DNA of 64,000 nucleotides from NCBI GenBank assembly GCA_018881555.1, contig JACAXG010000060.1:558001-622000 (forward strand). Reading direction: 5' to 3'. The notes beneath the pieces were generated by a model that saw only the letters and a list, made by a program, of their open reading frames with translations, made no database searches and was not told the DNA's origin. The translations under genes were made by a program, and so were the position numbers. Below, piece by piece: positions 13,716 to 28,100 of the stretch. The DNA is from Amblyornis subalaris (taxonomy: Eukaryota > Chordata > Aves > Passeriformes > Ptilonorhynchidae). Position 1 is the stretch's first letter. Every line of letters starts with the position of its first letter.

Positions 13716-16700
13716 TCTCCTCCTCTCTCTGTAGGTCAAATAGGACATGCAATTACTCTGAATGGTTTTGACACTTTTTAAATACAACCTTTTATTTAAG
13801 GGATTGATTGTGCCCTACACTTGGAGTGAGAAATTGTTGCTTGTATATCAGCTACTCCCTCCCAGAAGATTCATTTCAGAGGATCAGATGTGAGCCCAAA
13901 ACATCACAGCATTTGAAAATAACACTAATCTCTTAAGGTGATATTTTAGGGGAAACCACTGCAGACAACAAAACATTTGTATGAGTTAGGAAAGTTGTAA
14001 TTCTATTTGATCGAAGATCAATTTATAAAACAATTTATATAGGTGATGCAATTATGTAATGCCTAACAGCCAAGACAGGAAGAAGTTCCTTGCCCCAACA
14101 AACTCTAATATTCTTAGGGTGTGCATCGTAAGAAGCAATGGTAGAGCCTTATGCTTAAAGTGGTTTTTGAAGCAAAAGGTATTTGACAGCGGGAAAGAGT
14201 GATACTGTGACTCGTTTGACCATGGAGCCGTACACCACATGACAGAACAGTGAGGAACAGCAGGGCCAGAGAGACACTGAAACAGTAGGAGAGATAAAAG
14301 TTTATAAAAGAAGGTTTGATAATTTCAAAGGTTGAGGAAATCACAGAAGCTTAGATTTGAACACACATATTTTGCTTGCAGGATGAATTTCATTGTCCAG
14401 ATGGTTACTATTTCATCTCAAAGTAAAGACCATTACACTGTATGTGCTGGCTTCTGCTCAACAAATACATTCTGTTTCTTTCCTACCCCCATGAATTTCC
14501 CATTTTTCTTTAACATGAATTTTAAGACATTGTAGCTTACATAGTCCCAGATCCAAAAGTTACAGCTGAAACATAGCTCGGAGCTGTTCTCTCGCCTTCC
14601 TCCTATACCCAGAGAGAGCTCTGGCAAAGTATAGAGCTGTAAAATTTCCTTTAGGTGACCAGAAGACTTGTATATTTGTGTGCCTCCTGACTGATAATCT
14701 TCTCCAGACATTCATACATGTTTTTAGGGATGGTAGTAGACGTAAAACTCAAGAGCTGAAATCTAAAAGTCTGCTATGCAACTGACGGAACGTTTTCTTC
14801 TCCGTCTGGTCTTTTCTGTCCCTTTCAGTGTTACATAAAACAACTTTATAGGTTTAATTCCATTTAGTTGTCAGCCATAGTGGATATTTTTAGTACAAAA
14901 ATTTCGACACTATCTTGAAACAGTGTTAAGCTAAGGACAGCCAGTGATATGAACAAGTGTAACTTGACCCTATTTTCTGAACAATATAGATACTGAAACA
15001 GTTAATCTCTCATGCTGTATCTATGTTTTCAAACTAAAACTGCCAAGAGGAAAGGAATGCAGTAAACATCTTTGCATATACAAATAATGTTCCTGGGTAT
15101 CAGAGAACAGAATCCACTGTAGAGAAGATGACAGATGACAAGTTTCTTAAAAGATTTTAAGAAATCCAGACTTGGAAAATTATTATCTCCTAAATTATCT
15201 CCTTATCCGTGACTACTTCTGTGTTTGTCTCAAGTAGCATTCGTCTTCTTCTCATATTCATGTGCAATTTGCTGACTCTTCGTAAAAGAAAATATGTTAT
15301 TTCACATCGATCGTGTAACAGAAAGGCACGCTTAAAAGAATCACAATAAATACACTAATGCTATCTGACTCTGGCAAGTTTTACAAAGATGCTGGAACCC
15401 AGATAGGTACATCCTGTGCAACAGTGATGCCTACACAAACAGTTGAATTTCTGGTAAAGTTTAAGCCATGTAAAGAAACAACCTTAGTTCTACACTGCCC
15501 TTCACAGTCACCTGGGCCAGATCAGCACCCTGAAAATCTGCAGGAGATCCTTTCTTTTTAAGAGCTCCCTAGAATTAGGTGAATGATAACAATTTTTGTT
15601 ACTAGCCTGAGAATGGATGAAGTCTGACACAGAAATCTTCATCTATAGGAGATGTACTCTTTTCTTTCACTTCAATGGAAGAAAATTTAATCCAGTTAAA
15701 AGAAATCTTTTGATGCAAAGGAGACTTACTCCCTTCAGTAATATTATTCAGTATTTAAATAACCAGTTTAACAAGAACACAAAGACCTAATTTCAGAACT
15801 GGATATCAGGTGGATATGCAATTAACAGTCTAAAGGGAATTAAAGTCTGAGTCTATTTAAATTACTGTTGTGATTAAGATGTTTGACTGTCCTGTTTCTT
15901 TCCTATTTGTACTTATTAATAGCCCCATATCTCAGTGATTCTATCTAGGTAAAGGGACTATTAAAGTGTTCCAAATGTACCNTTTAGGGTTGTCAGTCTG
16001 AAACTTCATATAACCATATAAAAGTTTTTGTTTACATATCTTTCGTATTTTTATACCAATTACTGTTTCAGATTGCCTATTTTGATCTCTCACTCAATAT
16101 AAATATTTATTCATTATCCAACCTTAACTTCTACCTGCAAAGGTCATTGATTTTCAGCTTTTATCACCTTTAGATTTGTTTCTGAATTGTCAGCTGTACA
16201 CATATATATTACCACATGCTGAAAAATTAATTGTTAAACTTCACTTATAGTAGGAATTGCTGCTAGTTGAACAGGTATTTTTGGTGATACTAGATATCAT
16301 TTTGATTAGAAATAGTNTCTTGTCACATACTGAAGCAAGAACTGTGTTTCTCTAAAATTGAGAAGGTGGCTGGCTATATATCCAGCATTGATCTTAAGTC
16401 CTGTCTAGTTAGCTAGCCTTCAGAGCAATTTTCCTAAAATTGAAGGGGTATATGAGAAGAGGGATGCCAAGCTTCCCAGGCAGAATATTCAGCACTTTTA
16501 ACCTCTCATATTTTGATTTTTACAAGATTTTTTGTTTAATAACTGGCCAAAGTGAGGGCTCTGTGTTGGATTAACTGTTAGCCAGTTTCAATATATAGTA
16601 CTGTAGAAACATACTTGAACACTAAAGATGCCTGGTCTTCAAAATTTTATAAAGACAACACAATTATGGCAATGCACTCACCAAGAGAACTTTAGATTTG

Positions 16701-19700
16701 TTTGGATGTTATGGCCTATTTTTGACTTTCCAACTACTGATGAATAACTACATAGTGGGAAACCCCTGCAAATATAAATTCTAAAAGAAAAATCTCATTG
16801 CTTTAGTTCTCAAAAGCTAACTTTAACATGTTTTACCTTCCAGTAAACTTAAGTGAAGCCTCCTTATAACTGTTTCTCTTCTTATATCTCTATAAATATT
16901 ATTCAGAGCTCTCAGAGTGACCCTGAACAGATTCTGATGACTGAGAAAGCTAGCAAGAAATGCCTCCAGTGTTTTTCACCAGTCCTGCCTTTCTATCAGA
17001 GCACAACTCACAAAGAATATATTGGAGAATGGAATTGCAAAATTTGGGGAGGGAAAAATAGTAGTCAGAGGTTTTCAGCTGTGTGCTTGTCTCAAAGCAC
17101 ATAAGAAGAATCATATTATCTATAGATAATAGGTATTTCTGAAACAAAATCAAGCACCAGCTAAAGGCAGATATTTTAATCCTACAGCCTACATGGCTTT
17201 CTAAGAAAGATGTAATTTAAATCAGAGGTAAAGGTATTATGCAGAATTAACTGATAAGGTTCTCTAATCTTCTTCTGTAAAAGAGATTAGAGTAAGTGAT
17301 GATTTTAATAGTCTCTTCTGATCTTAAAAACCATAAAAGCTTTGCTCTGCTTTTTTTCCCCCCAAAGTTCATCATCAAGACTGCAGTACCTCTTGACATT
17401 CTTGGACAAGTCCCAAGTTAATACAGATACTGACCAGATTTTCAAAACTTAGAACATTTGCTAAAACTTTTGAGAAAAAGAAAATGTTGAAAAAATAGCC
17501 CCACACAAAGTTTAGGGAAAAGGATGGGTGTACTAACAGGATTTTTCATGCACAGCATTTGTCTGTTCTTACTGCATTTGCTGTTTTGGTAACTCCTAGT
17601 GTGTCCATCCTGCTGGCAATGCTCATGTAAACTTGTTTTGCAGCAGCTCAGTTTTTATCTGGTCTTTGCAGCTTGGGGGGCTGGGAATGCTTCTCTATTT
17701 AGTTGTCTGCTACAAAACCACAGAGTCTCTTCCAGCACATAGAAACTATTAGAGTGATGAATTATCCATTCCCTCTGCTCCCAGATGTAACCATCTCAGT
17801 TACTCATACAACTAAATATTTGTTGTCATCTCACATTTGTAAGTATTCTACTGTGGCCAAAAGTAGCAAAGCAGCAACACATTAATCAAAAGTTTTAATT
17901 TTCCATTCCATATGCCACAGTCCTTTAGAAGATCCAAAACAGACTGAAGAAGCTGTAAAGAAACACAGACCTTACAGCTGTGTACAAGAGAGCAAATGTA
18001 GTCATTTACCAGACCAGTTAATGTCATATAGACCTTTTATAACAATTATTTGCTTAGAGCTTTTAGTGTCTCATTTTTATTGTGCTGAATGGAAGAGCAG
18101 TTCTGCTGCTGCCCTGAATCTGTCTCCAAATAAGTATTTTTCTTTCCATAGCCCATACCGGGAACCTAGCACAGCTACATTCCTAAATTAGGTGCCCATA
18201 GGCAACGTGACTGGCCTTTGCTCAGCGTAGCACACACTGCCATCCACAGCCAAGGCAGCCTTTTGCCATTTGAAGCAGACAGCAGAGCACACTCTCCCAG
18301 CAGGGTTCTCTCTGCACTGGCAGAGTTTAGTGCTCAGCTTAAGCCTGTGCAAATAACGTGGATCTGCCAGAAAGTGCCCTATGGCTTTTGCCTTACATGG
18401 CCGGCTGGGAGCCCAAGAAAACTTCACACGCTTTCTCAGGCTAATACGAGGTCCAGGTACTGCAGTAGGCTCAGGGAGCGTCAAAGCAAGGTGCTTGCCC
18501 TTAGCTATTTATCCTAATACTCACAGCTCCAGGAGAATGGAGAATGTCTGGGGTAATGTGGCTGTGCTGTAAAACCACTCTTCTCCCAGCTCTCAGCTCT
18601 GCCAGCAGCACATGATAACACATGAGAGGAAGCTTTAGGCTGGGGGAAGAAAGAGCCCGGACCCGACAGCAGAATGAAGGTGAAAATATAGGCAATGGGA
18701 GAGTAGGATTGAGGGCCGACGACTGATGTTTTACAAGAGGTCTGTTGTGCTGGGCTGCATTTTAGTCAGCAGACCTGGGACCTAATTGTAGACCTCTACT
18801 CTTGGTTCTGTCTATATTCCAACTTCAGCCTCGCAGTCTTGGTACATTTCTGCGGCAAGGAAGTCTCTAAAAGGGAGATACTCCATGCTTCAGCCAGCCC
18901 CATGAGGCTGGAGGACTGTAGGATGATGGGGTGTAGGGCATGGTGATCAGTCAGGACAGCCTCTCTGTCACCTCCCTCTTCCCCTGAGCCTGCCTTCAGC
19001 CTCTCCTCCTCAGCATCCCTTATGTCTCTTTGCGTATGAGGAGGAGGGAAGCATTGTTCTTTGCAGGACCCATGGAGAAAGAACACAAGCCCACTGAGAA
19101 TCATCCTTCCAGCCCTCAAAAGCATCAGGAAAGGCAGCAGATGCTGTCTTGGGGAGGGATTCCCCTTGCAGCAGCCCACATGTTCTCCACTGTCCAGGAA
19201 AATTTAAGCCAGAGCTGTCCCTCCCTGTCCTTTTAACCTCTATTTCCTCCCTCTAAGAATTTCCTTACTTCCCACACAGTATGTAAGATTGATGGAGTCT
19301 TTTTTCTTTTTGCCATATGCCCAAAGGACCCCGTTGGGGTTTTTTTTTTTTTTGTTTGTTGTTTTTTTTTGGACATGAACAAATTAAAATGTCAGTGACC
19401 TGGACTTGCATGAGAGATGTAGTTATTTCACCTTTTCTTTTTTTTTTGGGTACCATTGTGCCTTCCTCCCTTTCCTGCTGTTGGGGACATGGTCAGGGAA
19501 GCTGTGTGAAATGACTGGCTTTCTACTATGCTCCAAAGTACACTGTTTAGGGCTTCTTCTCATTGTTTCTAGAAAGTTATTCTGCAGCTTAAACTCCTGA
19601 GGTTTATCTCCATGACAGAGAGTTTTTGGTTGACCTTTGGTAAGAGAGCAGAGAGATATTTTGGGGTAGTAGTCCTTTAGTCTGGCCAAAAATAAGTACT

Positions 19701-22700
19701 ATTAAGATAAATAAGGAAAAAAAAAAAGGGACAACTTTTGCCTAAAATTGTGTTGACAGAGCCACCACAACATATTATCCCAGTTACAAGTTTCAGATTT
19801 TGACCATATTGTGTCACTTCTCTATAGCACAACAGAGATTTCGCTTTGTGACCCTTGCACAGTAATTGCAGATGAAAAGATTTATATCTTTCAGTAAATT
19901 AGTTATCTTAGAAAATCCTTACTATTTTAGCACTTGGTGAGTTGTTGATCAGGTAGTTACCAGACTGTAAAAAAATAAAGGTCTGTCTTTCATTTCCAGT
20001 TTGATCTACAGGCTTATGCAGGCCTAGTTCTGCAATATGGGGAGGTGGAAGCAGATTCCTCCTTGACACAAACCGGGAGACAAACTCCTGACTGCAGCCA
20101 GAGTTGCACCAGGAAAGCAGCACTGGTCTTGGCAAAGCTTCTCTGTGCCATAAAGAGCAATTTTGTTATGCTATTGTGTAAAGCAAAGTCCCTCCACAGC
20201 TGAGCAGGGTGGCAGCTGTTTGATAGCTCACAAAAACATGATACAGCTTTTTAAGACAAGGGATATGGAGTAGTGTGCTGAATATGGGAAGGATGTAGCT
20301 GTCCCCATTGGAATATGGTTGCTGTTAACATTTTGGCTCTTGTGAAAATGGCTGTGCTCCTGCACTCTTCCATGACCACATTTGGGCAGGACTTCATTTT
20401 AGATCTTACCAAGAAGTCTTTCTTCCCACAAGAAAAGATTTTGCAAAACTGTCGAGATTTTTTTTCTTCATTTACTCCTTCAAATAGTTCAGAGATTCTG
20501 AAGCCCTTCATTTTCAGTGCTTAGAATAAGTGGAAGCAACAAAGTTTTGACAGTCTAAAAAATTTATTTACACAGTACTTCTTGCTGTTATAGTTTATAC
20601 CCCTGCATGGGTATTTTTACAATGCTTTTTAATTCATTGCAATGCCATAACTTGAAACGCAGTCCTTAGATGTCAGTGGTTCAATGCTGAATAAACAAAC
20701 TTGAGCAATAAGAATCTAAGTCAATTACTCTTTTAGTCAAAGGAGAGTGCATGTCTGAACTGTGGACTTTTCAGCCAGATATCATTACCACACTTTTCAA
20801 TAAGCATTTCAGAATAGTTTAAACACCACCAGCAAACCAGGAACATAAACATTGGCAGGGTAGGCTAGGTGTCCTGTCAGTAGCATTATACCTTCCAGCT
20901 TAAAACATGATGGCTTCTTCTGCCCTTTCTCCCACATTTGTAACTTTAATTACTGTGGAGTCAGGGCTGCCATTTAGCAAACTACTTGAGCTATGCTTTA
21001 ACAGGTACTTAAGGTGACACTCATCCCTACAAAAAAAGAGTAGTCCTCATACCTTGCCCACCTTTCTCTCTGCATCTCTCTTGCACATTCACAGTAAGCA
21101 GCTGGATAGTGGAACAAGACTGGGTTGTCTGGGTGCTTTGGCTTTCCCAGGTAGTGTGGGGAGAGGGTCAGTGCTGCAGCCTCTAAGGTGGCTGAAGTCC
21201 CTTCCTGCAGCCACAGGCACTGGAGCCAGCAGGGATGAGTGCGGAGGCTGGGGACAGGGCCAGGCAATGACAGCACCAGCTCCCAGGCACAAACACCACC
21301 AGTAGGTCACTGGCAGCCTTCCACTTTGAACAGCCTGCTGTGCATTAGTGCAGTCTAAATAGGCATTTGGCAAGCCTCGCATCACCTCATACAAGAGCAT
21401 CTCACTCCTTAATGTCATCATTAATTCTGTACTAAGCACATCCCATTTCAAGTAGGAAACAATAAAGAAAGTCAAAATTCTTGAGGCAACAGCACAGAGA
21501 AGCCTCAAGAGCTGTGGTTCCAGAGGACAGACCTTGCTGACAATGCTCCAATGCTTTCAATAGGATTACCACAATGCAGTGAAAATGAGAAAAATGGGAG
21601 TAGAAGTAGTCAAAAAAGAATATAAATCTGAACACAATCTGATCCAACTCAGTACCATGTTAGGTATTAAAAGTAAATCAAGTAATATTGAAACTCCTAG
21701 GAGTTTGTCTTCATTACTCAACAATAAAACCGCACGTCAGTCTTTCACAGAATTCCATTCTAAGCCATGGTGTTGCAGGAGACATGTATATGCCCAGTTT
21801 TAACAAACAGAAAATACAAGTTATTTTAAACTGCATGCAAAGAACCTAATAAACTATTATGGTAATAACATGCATGGGAATTAAAATATGCAATCTCAAA
21901 AAGAGAAGGTTTGGAAACAAAGGAATTCAAATTTCATTTTTCTGAAGTAACTACTAAAATAATATAAAAGGGTGCAGATAACACCATTCCAAGGGTATCT
22001 GTGAAAGCATGTTAAAAAGGTGCTTCTTTTCACAATTTGTCTACAGATATCTCAAAACCTTAATTTCTAGTCAGCTAGCAAAAGGTTCAAACTGTTTATC
22101 TGACTTCCACGTGCACAGTACATGCATTTACTCTATTGCTTACCCTCTGATGTGCTGATGCCCAGCAGCTTCTCAAATGTGTACCTGACAACGTAGTGCA
22201 TCCTATAAATTTGTAACACTTATTGCAACATCAAGAATGATGAAGAAAAGAAAAATACAGTTGCTGTCAGCACAAACCAAATCCATTTTGTTGATAGATT
22301 ATGAGAATTCCTCAGTAAGAACCTTGGTAAAAAGTTATATTGTTCTTCCTGTATGAATGGCGTCTCTTGGTATCCATTCCTATATGGTACTTAGATCCTT
22401 TACATAATCAAAAGTTGTAAGACTAAGTTCCCACTCCAGTACAAAAATTAATCACCCCAATTAACATTTCTGTTGCAGAAGAGGCTGGTATTCTGTATTT
22501 CACATGCAACAAAGAACACAAATCCCCACAAAGCATGTGAAGAACTCTGCCTAGCTATACTCAAAAAGGCATATTGTATAAAAGCTGTAAACTCTCAAGC
22601 TGAATATAGAAGTCTCACTCTTTCTAAAGAATATTTATGCTGATCCACACAAGCATTGATGATTAACTACGCTGTGCTCCTCCAGCTCTCCTTTATGGAG

Positions 22701-24940
22701 CATAAGGCTGTGCTTGTAGGATGGCACACCTGCTAAATATATATTTATGGAACAAAATCCAATCTGTGCATTCACAATACTTTCCTCATCTGCTTACATA
22801 TCCACTGTCCAGTTATCTCTCTGAAAGCAGGAAATATTTTATGCTTATACATCATTTCCTTTCCATCAAAATGTTGTTTCTTAAAACTATTGAGCCTTTG
22901 AAAATATAACAAACTCAGCAATGTTTTGTGTCTAATAATATAACATCCACTGCTCATGTATTCCAGAATTAAAAAAGGTATGTAGTAGGTTTCAGATTTT
23001 GGGATCAGTAAGAATTTCGTTGGCTAATAAAGCACAACCTTCAGTACAGTATTCTGGGCCTCTGCANAGTAACTGCGTAACTGTATTAAGTAACATTTCA
23101 TTTTACTGTGAAAAGGCAGCATGGTTGCTCTCTACCAACAGAATACATTTTAAAGTCAGGCCAATTGCATTCTAAGATGGATCAGGTTTATATTACAAAT
23201 TGGAGTTCAGCCAATCCTTGATTTTTGATTGAAGGATCAAAAGATTACAGGGACTACATTATCTACAGTTTTTCATTAAGAAGTCATATTCATTGGTTTT
23301 AAAAGACCCTTCTTGGGGCTCAAATTGGAACACAAATTACAGGCTGCTCAGTCATATCTCAAGTGCTCTGTCACATGGTTATCCAGCTGCCAATTCTGCC
23401 ATCCTCTAAGTAGTGGTATCTTCCACACTGTGCTACACTGTTGCTTCTACAGGCAAAATTTTCATGCTCTGTTGCAGCTACTCTGTGGCAACAGCTGGTC
23501 AAGAATCCCAAGAATTAAGAATAAAATTCACACAAACTATTAGAAGAAAGCAATCTTCTTTTCGTGCTGACAATTTTCTACGGTAGCTTCATAGTAAATC
23601 AAGAGGTGACATCTGGGAACCAGATTTCACTGATCCCTAGCCATCAGACAGGATAAGTCTACATCATTCTCCAAGTGCACACTTGGCTCTCCTCCCTGCA
23701 TACACTTGGGCATACAGCCATGCTGAAGCTGAGTGCACCAGAAACTCGATGCATCCTGCAGTGAACACAGCCCATCTCCCCTTGCAGCAGTGTTCCATGG
23801 CAAACGCTCACCAATTTGCACTCACCAGGCTGAAACAAAGTCTTCTTTGTGGATTCTTTTGTTTGTTTGGGGTTTTTTAATTGGCTGGAAACAGAAGTGC
23901 TGAGGTGCAACCAGGCTGACTCCTGTTCTTAGCTCTGCCATCAGAGTGGTCCCAAAGCATATCAATATACACATAGGTGTTTTAAATAGGCAAATACTGG
24001 CTCATCATTACCAGTAGCAGTCTAGGAATGATTTATTTAAAATATTCCCACGCAAAGACGACTGTTACAGTTTCATGTATATTACCTAAGTGCAGGTGAA
24101 GAGTGTAACAGTTCATGGAAATACTAACTGGACTCAACTACTGCAGACTAGCCTGGATACTAGCCTTTAAATTTATGGTTGTGTGCTGTTGGGTTCTTTG
24201 TGTTCGTTTTTGTTGGTTTGTTCGAGTTTTTTTCATCCAAGATTCACAACCATTCAAATATGTGGAAGTAGATGCCCTAATGACTGCAGTCTTCAAAAAA
24301 TTAATTGAGAGCATATCAGAACTCTCCAGTATATTGCCCAGAACTGAACCAAGAAAGTGGTTATTGTGGTTACAAAAGATGGAAATCTATCTCCCAATCA
24401 TGAATCCAATGACAGATTACAGTTCTTAACCTGAAACATTTCTCTATTTACGTGGCTGTTTCCAGGGACTGACAAAGCAGAATATGACTGGAGGACCAGT
24501 CAGCTGTATTGGGTAGAACTAGCAGATGACCAAAATAAGTGTACTTCAATGAAATGCCTAAAAGTTCAATACCAATTTTGGACAAATCTCACTTTTGATA
24601 ACATGGGATTTTCATCACTTGAACAGCAATCTATGTGGGTGCCTACTACCCTTCAGTCATAGCTGACAAAGAATCCTGAAAAGCTGCATGCTTCTTCCCA
24701 GACCTCAGGAGTTACTGCCAGTGCTGCCAGGGGCTACTGCAAGACATGTGCCTTTCAATTTTGCTTATACCAAAAGCAGGGAAAGGGAGTAGTGAAAATT
24801 CTCCTCAGCTCCTACCAACCTCCAGCAAAGGCTTGATGCTTGCTCCAAGGGGGAGTGAGACCCAACACAATGAGTAGGCAGCATTCCCTCACCAGCTGTA
24901 ATTGTAATATTTACATAGAAATATCAACCATTACAGCATG
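13716..24940. other. Intergenic DNA, no gene recognised
   Basis: The sequence is mostly AT-rich. There is a moderately GC-richer patch at about 18180-19230 where frames stay open on both strands, none with a recognisable domain. Thymine-rich runs occur at 19339-19371 and 19431-19448. I see no exon series, RNA gene or transposon that I can name. Confidence 0.55.
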
Positions 24941-25186
24941 AAGCTGCATCAGGGGAGGTTTANGTTGGGTATCAGGAAAAGATTCTTCACCCAGAGGGTA
25001 GTTGGGCACTGGAACAAGTTCCCCAGGGAAGTGGTCACAGCACCAAGCCTGACAGAGTTCAAGAAGTGTTTGGATAAAGCTTTGAGGCACATGGTGTGAT
25101 TTTTTGGGTATCCTGCACAGGGTCAGGAGTTGGACTCAGCGATCCTGATGGGTCCCTTCCAACTCAGTATATTCAATGATTCTATC
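24941..25186 (+). mobile_element. CR1 LINE 3' fragment (plus orientation)
   Basis: The plus strand reads as the C-terminal end of CR1 ORF2 plus 3' UTR. It starts near gaagctgcatcaggggaggt and runs through gattcttcacccagagggta and gggaagtggtcacagcacca. It ends in ttccaactcagtatattcaa followed by the terminal tgattctat repeat. It is 5'-truncated, the frame is broken by changes and one N (24963), and it is the same subfamily as the copy at 6063-6257 but in the opposite orientation. Confidence 0.93.
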
Positions 25187-28100
25187 ATTAAACAATGGCT
25201 TTTACCCAATACCCATCAATGCAATAGGTGTACTCCTTACAGCAAGGGAAAGTATCTTCCAGCACAGGTATTAAAAAGCTTGTAATATTTGTGACATGGA
25301 CATACAAAGTGCTTCAGTTTCTGTTTCAGAGGAAATAGCCACGCAGCTGCACCCACAAAACATCTTATGGAAAACTTATTTCAGAGACAAAAACAAAACC
25401 AGTCATGTTTCTTCTTGAGCTAACTTAGGGCTTTTTGGACATATAGCGAAGAGCTATCTTTAGCTGTAGTCTGATGTTTGATTTCCTCAAATCCTGTAAT
25501 TGTTACTGGCTTTGGAGTAAATAAAGTGATTCTTACCTGGGAAGGGGACAGAAGCACACTCCAGGCATTTTTTAATTTATTTTTTTTTAAGCAATCAGCA
25601 AATACATTGTTACAAGCTGTGGAATATTAGGACTCCTTTTCTAGGAAAAAGAAACCCCTGTAACCCAACTGCACAAAGATAAACATTTGCGTTGTTCACA
25701 CAAACTTACTTGGTCTCCCTAATTTTCAGCACCCTCAACTCTTTAGTCAGCTCTGTGGGCAGTTGGCTTAGAAAGATTCCCAGCAACAATAAAGGGGAGT
25801 GCAAAGCATGGACTCTGCCACTGGGGGCATTTCCTATAGAAGATACCAAAATAATAAGTCTGACATCCAAGTTATTTGGCAAACACGCATGAGTTAAAAG
25901 AGAATTGTAACAGTCTAGAAGCCAAGTAAAAACTCCAATGGCAAGACTGGAAGCAGCAGCAGCAGAAATACAATGAATGGAAAAAAAAGGTTCCACAGAA
26001 GTATAGAGCCAATAAAAGTACCTTAAGAAAATGAAAAGACCCTCTCAGTTTACTTATAATCAAGGCATATTTTACTGACAGATCAAGAGATCACACAATA
26101 AGATGTCTTACATAACATTAAGAATTTCACAACATTATAGGCTTCATTTGAGCTACAAAAGCAGGAGAATTTGTGTACTTCATGCTGATAGTCCTGGAGA
26201 GAAACCGTAATAAAATTCTCAAATTTATTCAGATTGATTAGCAATAGCCATACCTCAGCAGCTGCCTTGCCACAGCTCAGCACTTCGTGCACATGAAGAG
26301 CACGAAAGATGTGACAGTACTGTGATTTTCCTGATATTTGTAGAAATATGTAACATCAAACATATATTTACGGAGGAAGTTTAACTAAAAGGCAGCTCTA
26401 AAAATGGCCAAATGAAACTCCAACAGTATACAGAAAGTTAGCACAATATATATTCACGACTATCAAAGACTACGAAGCTCAAACTCTCATTAAACAGTAT
26501 TTGTTTAAAAATCNCAAGAGGCTTGAAACCACAAAAACGTTTTTGGAGCAGTTGCCAATCCTCACGGGTGGAACCAAGGCACCCTTACACCTTCCATCAT
26601 TCAGACTGCAGAACAGAATCAATCACTGCTGGCTCTGTTGGGCAATCTCCCTCAAATGTCCCTGAGATGGATAGTTATCATTGATCACACTGAACTGGAA
26701 AGTTCATCTATTCCCAGCTTGATAGGGCATCACTTTCTGTCAGGTAAGTGTTTCAGAATGAGAGTTAAAATTACTTTCATAGTCCCAGCCATCTATTTCA
26801 ACAAAGCTGAGCATTGAAGGAGGTTTAACAGCACATCCTGTTAGTCCTCAAGTATTCTCTACAGGACTCGAACACCAAATACTCTTTCCAGATTACTGCA
26901 TTAGGACTGATCAAATTTGTGTTTTGGAGAGGTAGTAATTTCTCCATACACTTTAACAGCAGCTGGGTCAGCACTAGAAAACCTGCTAAGAGGTGCTCTA
27001 GCTCACTTCAGCTCTGAGGCAATGAATATGACAGCAGACAGATATGCTGATCAAGAACAGAGAGTAAAACAGTACCACAAAAAGTCCTTTCACTCATATT
27101 CACTTCCTCCTCCAGCATACTTGGAACTTCGAGGAAATGCAGGCTATTTGATTCTATTCACTGAGTGATAAAAATGCATCAGTACCTGGAGACTTTTTGA
27201 GGAAAAACAAGTATTTTATGGTTCAAGAACTTGAATCATTCATCTACAGTGCAGTGCTTTAAACTCCTTTGGAAAAATAATCCTGGAAATGCAAATAAAA
27301 ATCTTCACCAAAATCCATGTCAAGCCCTTCTTGTGGAATAACCAGGAATTTGGATGAAGTAGCAGGATTCAGTTGTGGGAGACACTTACACAAAAGGAGG
27401 CAAAGCATCTGCAAATGCCTAATGAAATGCTGCTGATCCAACATCTGGAAATCTAAAATCCCCACGTGCCCTTAGCTGACTGCTGACTCCTGTCTTAGAG
27501 CATCTTCACCCAATGCTTCTCTGAAGACACAAGATGATACTTGGTAAGTACCCCGTACGCTCTTACATCATGTTAAGTTTTGAATGTCTTGTTTTAGTAC
27601 TTCTCACCGCATGTGTATATGTGGTATTATAACAACTGAATCAAAACTTCTATTCCTTTAGGGTGCCCTGAGAGGTGAGGAACAGTATTTGGAAGAAAGT
27701 GAAAGTAAAAGCAAAAAACCCCAAGTGCTTACATTTATTTCCTAAATAAAGCATGAACAAGGTCATGTTTTTGTAAGTAGCAAACTTCTGACTACTGAGA
27801 TTGGTCTGCAAACCCTTGACCACATGAGTAAAGTTGTTAGATCAAATGTTGATAGTAAAATCTGATCTTATGAACCTTAGAGAAATGACATGTTTATTTG
27901 CTCTACATTAGTATTCTGAAGAAAGCCATCTATTTGGTTACAGAAAGGTTAATGAAAGCCAAAACTGTAGCAGCAGAGAGTTACTGCAAAGCCATCCATT
28001 ATAAATGACTGATTAAGCAGAGGGCCTTGTGCAGGGTTTAGCAAAGCAGGAGCTCTTATGAATAGCGGGTTCGTGAAATAAAAGCAGCTGACTACAGACG

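Noticed and set aside
18188..18517. Overlapping frames of about 99 residues on both strands
   Set aside because: Simultaneous openness on both strands and low-complexity wording fit base composition, not coding. No family is recognised.
18796..19179. 127-residue open frame on the minus strand
   Set aside because: No domain, no splice partners and no codon pattern like the MTR exons.
21089..21508. 139-residue open frame on the minus strand
   Set aside because: It has no recognisable domain, no flanking exons or splice signals that extend it, and overlapping frames are open on the other strand. It sits in a slightly GC-richer patch where stops are rarer.
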